NCBI RefSeq assembly: GCF_963675165.1
Contig: NC_087391.1
Span: 3,181,001-3,245,000, forward strand
Reading direction: 5' to 3'
Source: Halichondria panicea
Taxonomy: Eukaryota; Porifera; Demospongiae; Suberitida; Halichondriidae
Length of the DNA stretch: 64,000 nt
Below, in pieces: positions 35,520 to 47,546 of this stretch. Each line of letters begins with the position of its first letter. Within the stretch, counting starts at the first letter, position 1. The translations under genes were made by a program, and so were the position numbers. The notes below the pieces were generated by a model, which saw only the letters and a program-made list of their open reading frames with translations, searched no databases and was not told the origin of the DNA.

Positions 35520-35790
35520 ACAAGTGCCCCACCCAACATATCATACAGAGGGGCAAGTGCCCACATGCAAGTGCCCAACATATCAGACTGACGAACAGCT
35601 GCCCACAAAGCCCAACATATCAGACTGACGGACAGCTTCAGACTGACGGACAGCTGCCCACAAAGCCGGACAAGTGCGGACAGTTGCCCAACAAAAGCCC
35701 AACATATCAGACTGACGGACAGCTGCCCACAAAACCCAACATATCAGACTGACGGACAAGTGCCCAACATATACTGACGGACAGCTGGAC
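35520..35790. repeat. Minisatellite of 'CCCAACATATCAGACTGACG' type
   Basis: Irregular tandem units of about 35-40 bp containing CAACATATCAGACTGACGGACAGCTG and GCCCACAAA. The His/Gln/Thr-rich open frame over it is a repeat artefact. Confidence 0.88.
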
Positions 35791-36196
35791 AAAGTGTTTT
35801 TGCAGCAACTTCACCATAGATTTCAGTACTGCAACAGAGTTGGTTAGGGCAGGATAGGTACGTCTAGGCGAGGCGTGCGTGTGTACATTTCATGCAGCTG
35901 TCAATCTTATCTTCAACCACACATTGGAGATCTGTGTAAATGTGTGTAAATGTGATCATTGATCGCAGAGATTGTGATTGATGTATGACCTTGAAACAAA
36001 CAAAACATACATCATTAGATGGCAAATTAAATCTGCTAGGGGGGTGTAAACATTGCTGGGCAGATGGGTCACTAGAACTTGCCAAAAAATCACAAGTTGC
36101 TATCATCCAAGTTGCTATCATCCATGCTGAACAATGTGAATAATGTGACACTTGGGGGCCCATTTAACGTCATTATGACGTTAGGGACCACTCATA

Positions 36197-36934
36197 TTAA
36201 ACGTTTAACCGTCAGATTCTTAATTAAAGTGAAAAGTCTGTAAATTCTCTATCGGGTTTCCAGAGCAATAAAATGCCTAGCAACCATATACCAATAGAAT
36301 GCCCATACAACAAGGAATAAAATGGTGCAACATGTGTTACCATAACAACCACGGTTATTACGCTCACGGTTATTACGCTCACCCGTTTTTATCATTTTTT
36401 TATGCTTGACTAAGCTTGATTTTCACATCATAATTATGAATGTAACAGTGCTAAATTTGAAGGTACATTTGAAGGTACATGAACGATCTATGAAATTTAC
36501 AAGCTCACTTACTGCTAATTCTATTTTAGCTATACTATACTTACATTACTGATACATACTACTTGCCAGAGTCACACAGTGAGCCCTCTTTCACCGTCCT
36601 GGTCCATATCTATCCTCAGTCTCAGACAGTTCATCAGTGTCTGGTATCCCCTCTCCTTCATAGGCACTGTCTTCATATTCATAGGCATCACCAGAGGACT
36701 GTCATCACCAGAGGAGACATCACCATTGCTTCGTAAACAATCTAGCCGTGCGGTAATGAAATTTTAAAAATTTTAACATAGCAACGTGGCTTGGAAAATT
36801 CTAGACTAAATTGCACGTGATTCTACAGGGATTGCGTAGTTCGAGCTACTTCCTAAGTATCGCAGAATTAGAATTTCGCAAAAAAAGTCACTATTGCGGG
36901 CCACGATCGTGGCCCGTGACGGTTAAAAGGTTAA
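36197..36934 (-). mobile_element. piggyBac-type MITE (TTAA duplication)
   Basis: Flanked by TTAA at 36,197-36,200 and 36,931-36,934. The right end, read inward, is CCTTTTAACCGTCACGGGCCACGATCGTGGCC, with its own palindrome; the left end is ACGTTTAACCGTCAG. Reverse-strand coding remnants match the acidic N-terminal region at 57,460-57,672. Confidence 0.8.
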
Positions 36935-39900
36935 ACAATGTTTAATGAATCGCAGAAATACCGCCGTAATAAGCGTGAAATGTTTGGTGAAATGTTCGAG
37001 GTGAAATTTTCGAGGCACTTAATAAATTTTGTTGAATTGTCTGCTTAGCCTTTAAAATATACAGAGCTATTTTTTCATGAAAATTCCTCGAAAATGTCAT
37101 TTGAAGAGGAGGTAGTAAGTCTGCGTAAAATTTTTAATTCATTCAATATAAGCCTGTACCAGTATCGTGGGACCAATATCGACGTGTCACTGAGCTTTTG
37201 GTGACGCATAGGCCAATATGTGACAGGCTCTGGGAAAAAGGCCATTGGAGCAGGCTACAATTGTTGAGATTTAAATACGAGCAAAGAATTGCCCATGCAT
37301 TGATATGCTTAGTGATATGCTTAGTTTGCACTTTCATGCCTGAGTGAAATAGCGGTATTGAGAAACGCCCACTTAAAGATTGCTAAATATCAAATTATTG
37401 GGAAAAGTAAGGTAATGGTGAGGTAATGGTGGCTGCTTCGACAAAGCGCTTCGGTGGAACGCGTTAGATTCAGAGCATCAGATTTTACAGAGAGGTAGTA
37501 GAGTAGAAAGACTGTAGATAACTATAAGCCAAGAAAAATTTATGAGACTGCAGTCCATAAATCTGGCTATTGCTCAATACATGCTCCAATATGGTTGCCC
37601 AGCTGCAGGGCCAGTTGCTTCCTCGATCCTTATGGTCCAACCACGCCTAAACCTGATGATTGAAGTACACAATTGTTCACGTGTGAGTTGACGTAAAATA
37701 CTCACTTTTTAAATACTCACTTTCTCGACATGTGCACCAAGTAGTGGAACTTAGGGGTGATACTAACATCTGGATACAGCTTACAGCACACTGTCGATCT
37801 ATGTGCAAACAGTGGATTTGAAGCATAAGCATAAGGTTTGTCCATTTGTCATCATCTTCTGGAACTATAAATAACCATCAAGCAACCATGCTGCAAAACG
37901 TACAAGTACTTTACATCTGTACTAACCATCTGCTTCAGTGTAGGGTGGTGCTCTTTTTGATTGGGGTTGGGGTGGGACGTTTTGTTGACTCCATATATCC
38001 CAGCTCGAAGTTGCTGATCAGTTCATTGAGACCGAAAGTATGTATGCAGTACTGGAGTACCAACTTCACTTCAACCTGCAATACACCTTCAAGTAGTTAA
38101 TACCGTTAATACCGTACTGCTTGGAGCAGTGATCATGCTGGCCAGTTTCTAGCTCTTCACACTGTTGAAGGTATTGCAAAATCGAACCCTTATAATAATT
38201 ATACATGTGCATGTACCATTATCTACATGTACATGTACATAATAGGTTAAAACACTAAAACACCAAATTATACCTTTGTCTTTATTTCTTCTTTAGTCCC
38301 CATACATTGGCGGCAACCACGAAAAGCTGTGCACCCAGTAGATTTGCACCTAGGTTATCTGCAGATCTAGGTTATCTGCAGATACATGGCTGATTGTACC
38401 ATAAAATTTCTGCTGGGTACCCCTGTGCATGGAAGGTACTATAATTATAATTATAGGATATCATATCAGGAATTGTCAATCTTCTTATCATCCTTACCCT
38501 ATGGTGTATTTGTCAATTAAAACTTAGACGAGACCGGTGCTTGGATGTTTCCAAGTGTGAAGTAGAAAAAACCTGCAAAAAACACAAAATAACGAAACCA
38601 TGCATGCATAAGGTACACAAGGTGTGTGAACTTTCCCTGTATGGTGTACTTATATTTTTCATCAAAAGAATGGAAGAAAGTGATGATCATGTCAAGCGAA
38701 GACTGAATCTGATGATGTGAGCTTGATCATAGTGGCTATACTTAACGAATACGACCTAAACGACGTCAACTTTGGGGTGTATTGAAAATAGGATTCGATG
38801 TGCACTTATGTTGTGATGGTCGTAAAAATGTGTGATTTTCTTAAGCACACTGATTACGCGAAGTGCTTAAAAGAATTTCCTGGATCTTTGGGATTTGACT
38901 GGAAAGTAAGACTAGGCACTTGATTACTATTGCTGCCGTACTTTGATGCTCCGAATATGCTTGTTATTGACCCCATGCACAATCTGCTGGACTACGTTAC
39001 AAGGTCGACTGGGAGTCGAGTCGTCGATATCGATGTCGCCAAATCCACTTCCAGGAACAGTCTTCATCACTGAGCTAGGTGCTTCTCGTCAGCTCCCAGC
39101 ATAAACGTCTGAACCACAGGCGCACAGGCGACTACACGTCGGTATTGGCAGGCCACGTGTCGCTACACCGGCGTCAACTTCCTCTCGCGGACAGGAGCAT
39201 GGGAGGAGATATGTAACTGGACTAAAAACTAACTTACTGACTGTGTGTGGGTGTTGTGTGGGTGTTGTGTGTGGGTGTAACACGTGATGTGTTACACATG
39301 TTCAGTCAGTTGCACGTTTAGGAAACCACGTGATCATTTCAATGACTTTTGTGTATTGGCCGTGCTACGCAATAATAATTGCCGGGATTCTTGTATTTTA
39401 CGCTGTATTTTACGCTCCATGATGCAATATAGAACCACTATAATTATTGAGAAAAAAGATATTGAGAAAAAAGAAAAAAAAATTAAGTTTTTGCCGAAGA
39501 AATGATAAAGTAAGTTATCTTTGGTACACATTATATTAGCTCTGTATTATTTCAGAAGAAAAGCTTATTGTTATTTCATGATTATAGTATTGCATGGACT
39601 TAGGCGCCATTAATAGATATGCGACGATACTTTACTCGCTAGATCAAAATTAAAACGTATACAAAAAGCTGCCACGCCTCCATTCAGCCTCCATTCACAA
39701 GTCAATCTCCATCCACCAGTCAAACAATCCACAAGTCAACCAACGAATCCTATTCTTGGTGCCTTGACTAAAAATAACTACTCAACCTGTCATACTGTCA
39801 TACTGTGTAAGATTTCTAATGAAGCATCCAGCAGCAAAACGTTATTATACACACTTTGGTCAGACTGTACATTGCCATACATTGCCATGTACGTGTACAT

Positions 39901-40030
39901 AACCACATTGCAGCCGGCCTCCAAGAGCTGTGGTCATCATATTAAGAAAATATTAAGAAAAACAAAATAATATCGGCTTGATATAAATTAGATGAGCTGT
40001 GATAAACAAAACAAAACAGACACACACATA
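36935..40030. other. Intergenic with repeat relics
   Basis: 37,255-37,495 is a dispersed repeat (reverse copy at 31,227-31,385). Near 38,525-38,572, minus strand, after a TGCAG acceptor, an exon-like piece reads FYFTLGNIQAPVSSKF, the hallmark of the uncharacterised family at 25,770-27,045. 39,239-39,275 is a short GTGTGGGT repeat. Nothing else recognised. Confidence 0.5.
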
Positions 40031-40035
40031 CACTC

Positions 40036-41245
40036 GCGTGGGATACCTCCCAAAGGCTACCAGCTTTATGCCAGACGCTGATGAACTCTGAGGACATGCA
40101 TGACATGGACCTAGACGCTAGCGCTATGGACCAGGACGGTGAAAGACTAGGAGAGGGCTCACTGTGTGACTCTGGCAAGTAGTATAGTATAGCTAGAATA
40201 TCAGTAGTGAGTATAGTATAGAATTAGCAATAATGAACAGTCTTTATGTGAGTTTGTAAATTTCATAGATCGTTCACCGATATAGTAATACATGTACGTA
40301 TTGTACTTCAAATTGATATAATTATCTTACATTCTCCATGCACTTAAGGCCTGGGCCTTGTACTGATAGCATTAATTTTATTCATTACCCAAGATTGTGT
40401 AGATTATGTAGTGTTAATGAGATTCATAATCCTTATCAGTGCATGTGACGTAATGTGTTTTGCCTAGCTAGCTGCTGGAACTATTATACAATATCTTTAG
40501 CAACAAAAGGGGCTGGCTTAAGCAAGGTGTAAGAGTAGCTGTTTAGGCCCTCAAAAGATGGAGTATGTTGTCATGATTATGTTTCCCAAGTGGGAAGTCA
40601 ATATGTGCAAAATTGTCTTAGCTATACTGGCTTCTTCAGCTCTGGCAGCCACCCTAGAGGTAGGCTATGTTGTGTATCTCAAGAATACAGTAACTGCTAC
40701 TCTTCCCATTTATGATACTAGTACCTAGCAATGAGTTATTCATCTAGCCTTGTTTTTGAAGCTTGATCTTGGCATCTTCATGGCCTCTTTTTGCAGTTTT
40801 CTTACTAAAAGTGGCATGACGTCATCACCATTTATGGGGCTATTAGCATAATTGAATTAAGCTAATTAGTTTTTTGGAAAAAGAAAACATTGAGCTTCAT
40901 GTTGAATCATCTTGATGTAGCATAAATGGTATGTTGCAAATAATACAGCAGTATGAACATTGTTTTAAATTTTGGTATTCAGACTTTGACCCGGGCCTTA
41001 AGTGCGCAGAGTTCATATGATGTGAACATAATTATGATAGGCTGATCCATAAAAAAATTTTTTAGGATTTTATCTCACCGCTGGCCGAGCATTTAAAATG
41101 ATAAAAACGGGTGAGCGTAATAACCGTGGTTGTTATGGCAACACATCCTTGTTGTATGGGCATTCAAGGTTGCTAGGCATTTTATAGAGAATTTACAGAC
41201 ATTTCACTTCACTGTTAATTAAGAATCCGACGGTTAAAGGGTTAA
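40036..41245 (+). mobile_element. piggyBac-type MITE, 5'-truncated and invaded
   Basis: Shares the N-terminal coding remnant (GCTACCAGCTTTATGCCAGA onward), the middle and the right end (GACGGTTAAAGGG then TTAA, 41,242-41,245) with the copy at 57,277. The 5' end is missing. A separate element is inserted at 40,348-40,997. Confidence 0.75.
40348..40997. mobile_element. TTAA-flanked element nested in the piggyBac MITE
   Basis: GGCCTGGGCC...CCCGGGCC ends lie between TTAA at 40,344-40,347 and 40,998-41,001. The flanks rejoin to the uninterrupted MITE seen elsewhere (CATGCACTTAAGTGCGC). A relic without ends is at 30,848-31,210. Confidence 0.65.
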
Positions 41246-41590
41246 CCATTATAGACACCCGCTATTATTGCTAATTGGTTTATATACCATTATAGACACC
41301 GCTGATTTATAGACACATTGCTATTTCTTGATTATTACAGACCATTATAGACACTATAGACACTGCTATTTCTTGATACCATTACAGACACCGCTCGCTA
41401 TTATTGCTATTTCTTGATTTATATACCATTATGGACACCGCTATTTCTTGATTTATATACCATGCATTGTAGACACCGCTATTAGCTTTTATATACGCTT
41501 GCTATTATTGTCATAATTATTGCGATAATTATTACTACATACACTATAATTAATATTCTCAAGATGGTTTCACCAAGTAATGAATATTAA

Positions 41591-42496
41591 CCCTTTCCCG
41601 GCTTTAATTAAAAAAACAAAATACAGAATAAAATACACAAAAATACATATCTCGTGAACCATGCATTGTAATCACTTGCAACTATTTCCTACAGGTAGCC
41701 CATATCCTGGGGGTACCATGACATCATCATCGTTACCTAGCAACTGACCACCCCCCACTAATTAACGATTTTTTTTACACATTTCACAATTATGAACATA
41801 AACAATATTGTATGAAGGCATGAAGTAACTAAAGAAACTAAAGACACTAAATAAGTGTTCTCAATGTTCTCACGGTGACATGGTTCAATCAGGATCAGCA
41901 GAAACTTCTCTGCGAGGTCGTATCGGCAGACGCTCTTTTCCCGGGAAATGTTTTCTTCACCTACACACAGGTTTACAAGTTCAATGGTGGCTCATGATGT
42001 CCACTTGTGTATGTACTAACTAGACTAAGCATACCATACTGAAGCTATCCAGACTACATTATGATACTCCATAGTTACTTACAAGGTCCAGGACTTTGGT
42101 TCATGCTGAGGAGCTTCTTCCTCCGGTTCTTCAGGCTCTATATTTATAGCTTGACCTCTGAAAAGTAGTTTCCTCTCTTGGTATGATCCCAGTCACTGTC
42201 CTCTTACTCAACAAGGCCATAAGCATCGTTATTCTCACTGTCTAGCTGCCCTAGAACCTCGCTGAGGTTGTACTACAAAGATTTTGTAGCCATTATCAAA
42301 CGGTCACTTTTCTTTCGACAGTACTGCACAAAGTGTACCTCAAGGCAAGATATTAAAGATACCATGTGAAAGAGCAGCCCAATGCGCATGTGCTGGTACC
42401 TACAGCGTGCGCATAGCTCCAACACAGCGCCCACAACGATTTTCTGAAAATTATCACTACCGCTGCCGTCATATGACGGCTAAAGCCGGGAAAGGG
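41591..42496. mobile_element. Second TTAA family (piggyBac-like), 906 bp
   Basis: TTAA at 41,587-41,590 and 42,497-42,500. Inverted ends CCCTTTCCCGGCTTTA are identical over 16 bases. Read from the right, a possible N-terminal coding relic begins MATKSL and contains an acidic SENNDAYGLVE-like stretch. Related fragments are near 33,555, at 60,900-61,200 and at 63,470-63,780. Confidence 0.8.
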
Positions 42497-42612
42497 TTAA
42501 TAATACATACTATAATTATACAGACAGGTATATAGTATTTATAGTATGCTATAATAACTATGACATAATGTTATGTGTCACATGGACTACAGTACTACAG
42601 TACTGGCCAAAG

Positions 42613-43520
42613 TTAAGGGGAGCCTAACTTTAGTGCCTCCACCGGTCTAAACGTATACGTTTTAGAATTTCTTGCGGTGACTCGCCGAGATCGTTGAAGG
42701 ACTTCCTTCTGAACACCAGAGTCTTGCCCGTCTTTGTCACTTCCTCGCAATCTCCTCAGAAAGAAATTTTTCTCATGAACTTTTTCGCATTTTCTACCTG
42801 TTTTTGCTGCTGCTTGCAGAAGAACTAGAAGGCATGAGCCGATATTGTGATACATCACTGGCTTGTATGTCGGTCGCCTTAAAGCGCAGAAACTTGTCCA
42901 CATATCTTATACTTACTTCGTCAAATGAAGTGTCTCCCTCATCTACTTCGTTGCGGACTGGCTCATCAGAGCAAACTTCTGGTCGATCACATACTCCATG
43001 ATTGTCTTCGATTGTCTTCGATTGTTTCACGTTAGTCTTGTGCAACAATTCTCAATGGAAGCTCTACATTTAATGTCTGTCATCATTTAATGTCTGTCAT
43101 GTACGGTAGCAGTGTGTGTCAGACTGAGCTTTAGCAATTCGTGCAATTCGTGCTTTAAGTGCAGTTGAAGGTAAACTCTTGCAATTATTTTTATTACTAA
43201 GCAACTTTTATTACTAAGCAACTATGCGCATTACGTTGCACAGCGCATGCGCAGCAATTGGACCATTGCTACGCTTTTCCAGTTGTTGCACTGAATATAA
43301 TGGATATGGACAATCGCAAGAGAGCGGCACCATCCGATTCCACAACTGTATCACTGGTGAAGAGGAGAACGCCATCTAGGGAATTGTGTATTTCAGCTCT
43401 CTTAACAAGGCATGTACCACCCAATCGATGGGCAGTAGTTGCTAAACTAAGATCTGCTGGATTTCGTTTGTGCTGGGATTGGAAACGGAAGTAGTGGTCA
43501 ATACTCAGTCTCGAGGACAA
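42613..43520. other. Divergent open frames of unknown identity
   Basis: Minus strand, 43,048-42,613: an acidic piece (DEPVRNEVDEGDTSFDEVS) followed in another frame by a basic piece (KNFFLRRLRGSDKDGQDSGV). Plus strand, 43,300-43,494: MDMDNRKRAAPSDSTTVSLV and on. They are separated by only about 250 bp, which would fit a shared promoter. I recognise neither. Confidence 0.3.
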
Positions 43521-43559
43521 GCCGAGGTGTATTTACATGGCCGCCTCAGGAATTATGCA

Positions 43560-44890
43560 CTGTGCTATTTCTAATGCAATGGAGAAAACACCGTCCAGTA
43601 GTAAACAAAATTAATAACTCGACAATGATAATAGCAGTACATAATAATTATCATGTAAATCTTGCTCGTGTTTGATTGGTGTTCGTGTTTGATTGGTGTA
43701 ATGATTATTTTGGTGTAATGATTATTATGTATTGAACATGTGAATGTGAGGAGAAATAGTGTTAAGGAAAATTGCGCCTTTTTAGGTAAAACTTGAGTGG
43801 GTGGGTAATTCAAATGGTCCAACTGGATGATCCTGTTGCATGTTCTATAAAAATAGATGTTTTGAGAAGTGGACTCATTTAATGCAACAATGGCTACTAA
43901 CACAGCTACAGCTACAGGTAGTAGTCCTATACTGAAAACGTCGGATGAAAAAAGTGTAGAAATTTGAGAAATTGAGTGTTGTTACAATAATCTTTTACCC
44001 GGGCAGGCGAAGAATACAAGATACAACAGCCTTATGGAAATGGCGACGGAGAGCAGGGACATTGTCGTGCCCATGATATAGGCTGTACCAAGACCTAGTA
44101 GTGTTAGGCAAACCGATGAAGAGGCGTGGATATGAAGAGGCGTGGATAGAGGCAAGAAGAAGGAGGAGGGAGATAGAAATCGAGGAAGACAGGACAGAGG
44201 AGGAGAGAGATTGAGTTAAAGGAGGATAGGGTGTGGAGGGAAGAAAGAAAGAAAGAGAATGAGGGAGACTTCGAAGGAAGAAGAAAACAAAGAGTGGAGG
44301 ACGTCAGTAAGCTATTGAATACAAGTAGCTTCATAGACATGTGTGTTTATATAGATATCTCGCTGCTCGGTTGTAATAAACCAAACCCAAAGGCCAAGGA
44401 CAACAACGAGGGGGGAAAAAATGGAGGGGAAAGAAGGGTAAGCCGTAAGGGACCTGGACGTACCCTCGAAAAACTTGACATGATATATCTTTATGACTAT
44501 ATAGGTCTACTATATGTAATATTTATTGTATACACGTTCTTGTTATAAAAAACTTTACTAACAAGTACAAAAAACATTTTGTGAAAAAATTGGGAAGAGT
44601 AGGGTTGGAAGAGCATGCATACTGAAAGAACAATTGTAGGTTGGTATAGTCTTTGCATGCTCCAACTAGCTGGGGGTGGGGCTCAATCTTTGCGATCTTC
44701 ACCAGTTGGGTCCAGGTGCTGGTCCATCTGGAGGAAAGAAAAGGTGCGAACCAAAATAGCTACAGTGCTAGCATATTATTATAGCATTGGGTAACCTATA
44801 GACTACTATCTCCACTACTATAATTATACTATCTATACCATAATATAAGATGCTGTATAGATCCACAAAATATGTGCATTGGGGTACTAT
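43560..44890. other. Low-complexity and non-coding sequence
   Basis: 44,110-44,300 is a purine-rich GAGGAAGA-type tract; open frames across it (Ser/Leu/Pro on minus, Glu/Lys on plus) look compositional. Possible splice sites near 43,917 and 44,008 frame a short exon-like piece, not recognised. Confidence 0.45.
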
Positions 44891-44899
44891 ACATTGTTG

Positions 44900-45094
44900 C
44901 TACTTCTCTTGTTCATCACTGCTCCATGTGGTCACACCAGCAAAGTTAATAGATTCCACTCTAAGCCAGTCTTCATTCGACCAGAGTAATCCTCGGCGTT
45001 GATATCGGCCTTGCATGTTAAAATACTTGTTAATCCACGTTCGGATTGTCTTTTCTGACTTGCACTGAGCTGCGGTTGTAGCCTTCATCTTCAA
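44900..45094 (-). pseudogene. N-terminal fragment of a DDE_3-type transposase
   Basis: MKMKATTAAQCKSEKTIRTW followed by QGRYQRRGLLWSNEDWLR matches the region MKATESAQ...QGRYERKGVLWHNENL of the transposase at 16,032. About 20 residues after the first helix are missing. No catalytic residues remain. A relic of a second element of that family. Confidence 0.7.
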
Positions 45095-45189
45095 GTCAAA
45101 AGACAGGAAGCCGAAAACAGGAAGCCGAAACGTTCAGCACCAAGAATGCATCACAAGTTTGTACATTTTTACTTTGCGAAGGTGAGAAC

Positions 45190-45321
45190 CTTTCTTAGTC
45201 TATACACTTTCTTAGTCTATACAGGTCTCCAGCGTAACTGCGTATGTTTATATAGCCAGCGTAACTGCGTATGTTTATATAGCAAGCTATATAAACATAC
45301 GCAGTTACGCTGGAGACCTGT
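45190..45321. repeat. Short-loop hairpin with duplicated arm
   Basis: ACAGGTCTCCAGCGTAACTG... (45,221-45,255) is exactly inverted at 45,287-45,321, 35 bases per arm. Between them lie a second copy of a 27-bp unit (45,229-45,255 repeated at 45,256-45,282) and the bases CAAG. Just outside, a 17-bp unit is also duplicated (45,190-45,223). Confidence 0.85.
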
Positions 45322-45735
45322 AATATAAGTTTTGTAATTATTACACTTCACTGTGCTGTGTGTATAACTTGAGCCAATAACATTTATTTCTCCACAGAAA
45401 AGAAAACGGGGAGGCCGAGGATGTACGGCTAGGTGTGGTCAAGAAAATATGTCGCCTGATCAAGACTGAACTTGTTGTGAGTTGGGTATAATTATAAGCA
45501 TGATTTATTAACAGCACAAAACTGTTTTAATTATTGGGACTAGCACTGTCTGTTTGTTTGGCTGTTTGTCAACCTTAGTCACAGTAAAAGGTAAGGAACG
45601 ATGCTTTCATGTCTGTGAATAATGATTATGTTTACAATGATTTTGACGTTGAGTTACCTGCCTCGTCCTTGTGATAGTGGAATTAACAGATGGTAACTTA
45701 CCATGTATTATAAGGTGTACATATGCATGTAATAG

Positions 45736-45815
45736 GTGTTCTAAAAACGGCTTCCAATGTCATTGGGAAGGGAGGATTCGGAGAGGTATATCGAGGACAA
45801 CAGTTGAGAGGATAA
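45736..45815 (+). pseudogene. Protein-kinase ATP-loop exon (fragment)
   Basis: After a TAG acceptor the frame reads VLKTASNVIGKGGFGEVYRG and then QQLRG before a stop. IGKGGFGEVYRG is the glycine-rich nucleotide-binding loop of kinases of the IRAK/plant receptor-kinase-like group. The invariant Lys (VAVK) does not follow within reach, so only this exon is visible. Confidence 0.6.
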
Positions 45816-46019
45816 GTTTTCAGCAAGGAAAGTTCCATATTTGTAAATGAAGTTCAAAGACTTCTCCTCTTGGGTGAGCATAATGATAAAGATCTGACTT
45901 AGAGTGAGAGTGAAGTTTGAAACTTTGGCATGATCAACAGGCTGACCAAAAGCTGACCAAAAGCTTTTTAATGTGTACCGTCAAGAGTGTATGAAGGCTC
46001 AAAAATTCTAATTTTCCAT

Positions 46020-46268
46020 GTCAGTATGAAAGTGGACCTAAGCAAGGTGTGGTATCTGGTATCTACAGCCAACTGGCTGAGTTGGAAAAAAAGAGGTAAG
46101 ACCCCCTTCACCTATTGTAACTATCGGCACAGGGTAATGTACATGGTACAATTATAATTGGCTCACACGAATATTGTTCAGGAGGAGGCTATTGTTATTG
46201 CAGAAGTTAAGAAAGCAATTCTATCGAAGGACACCTCAGACTACAGTGATTATGATGTTACATGGTAG
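46020..46268 (+). other. Two exon-like pieces, unrecognised
   Basis: A piece ending YSQLAELEKKR before GTAAGA at about 46,096 (with a duplicated GTATCTG inside) and EEAIVIAEVKKAILSKDTSD ending DYDVTW* near 46,268 after a CAG. Charged, coiled-coil-like. They may belong with the kinase exon upstream, but this is speculative. Confidence 0.3.
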
Positions 46269-46269
46269 A

Positions 46270-47380
46270 TCAATTCAGCACAGCAGTGGAGATTCCCTTG
46301 TGCGTAAGAAACTCTCCTGGAGCAATCAGTAGTACCGTCCAAACATTCTAGCCCTGGAATACGCACTGGAGTTGCAAATAAAATAATTATACTACAGGCA
46401 CTAGGGTGGTGGCTTGTTTGGAAATAATCAGCATATGCTATAGGTAGGCAGATAGAAAATATCTCGCTAACTAACGCAGCAACACCCCTTGCAACAACAA
46501 TAATGTAGGCGTGACAGGATGCGTGGGTGACGTCACAAAACAATGAATGTCATTAAAATAGCCAAATGTCTACAGCTTACGGAAATGGCTGGTATGGTGT
46601 CCCGGTGTCCCGGCCTACTTAGCTGTAGAACGGAAGGCGACAGGTCGATGCCTGCAGACAATACACAGCTGCGTAGAGTAGAGATTCACTAGGACAATAA
46701 ACATTAGTGACTAATCTATAATTATTACCAGTTGACCCATGTTGTAGCTACGATCCGATCTTACTGAGATGATCGGCCAGCTCCCGTCCAGACGACAGTT
46801 CTTCCTGGATACTGAACACATTGGGGAGGTTGTATGAAAAAAATGTGCGAGCCACAAGGTAAACACGAAATAATGGCACCTTCACAGGCTTTTGACCTGT
46901 CGCAGACTGTGTAGGTAATATTATACTACACAAACATACTACACAAACATATGATGGCAGGATGATTGTGTGCCTTTTTATAAGCGCCAGAAAAAATAAT
47001 TCCAGAACGGTTGGCGCTTATTTTAGGACCTAAAAAATTATGTTGATGCCATGGCGCTTAAATTATGGTGGCGCTGTAATAGTTGGGCGGGCCCGAACGG
47101 TTTCAAGCCTATGTCAGGATTTGTCTTTGCTGTTGCAGCCCAATCAGATTGCAGCATTTCTACTGTTTACTGTCACGTCCGATTGCGCAACCTCAAGCAA
47201 GCCCACTTCAGAATAATAATATTCATAGAATTATTCATAGCTGCTTATCAGCGTGTTACATAATTCAGCAAGACAAACACATAGGCTTGAAACCCGACCT
47301 CCCGTCAGGGGCGGTCGGGCTCCACCCAACTAGCGCTACCGCTACGTACAGTTGCATTAAGGTGCCATGCTAATATTAAT
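46270..47380. other. Intergenic
   Basis: Inverted GCGCTTA words around 46,980-47,075 suggest a small MITE relic. No gene recognised on either strand. Confidence 0.45.
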
Positions 47381-47546
47381 GCTATTTCATATCGTGTTGC
47401 TATTAGCAAATTATTTCTTATAGGCGCTATTTCATACTGTGTTGCTAATAGCAAATACAAATGCTATTTCTTACAGCTGTTTGCATAGACCTTGCAAAAT
47501 GCAAAATACACTGTGTATAACCACTAAGTAGTGACAAACCACAAAG

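Noticed and set aside
44104..44548. Glu/Lys-rich or Ser/Leu/Pro-rich protein
   Set aside because: Purine-rich low-complexity tract; no splice context or conserved motif.
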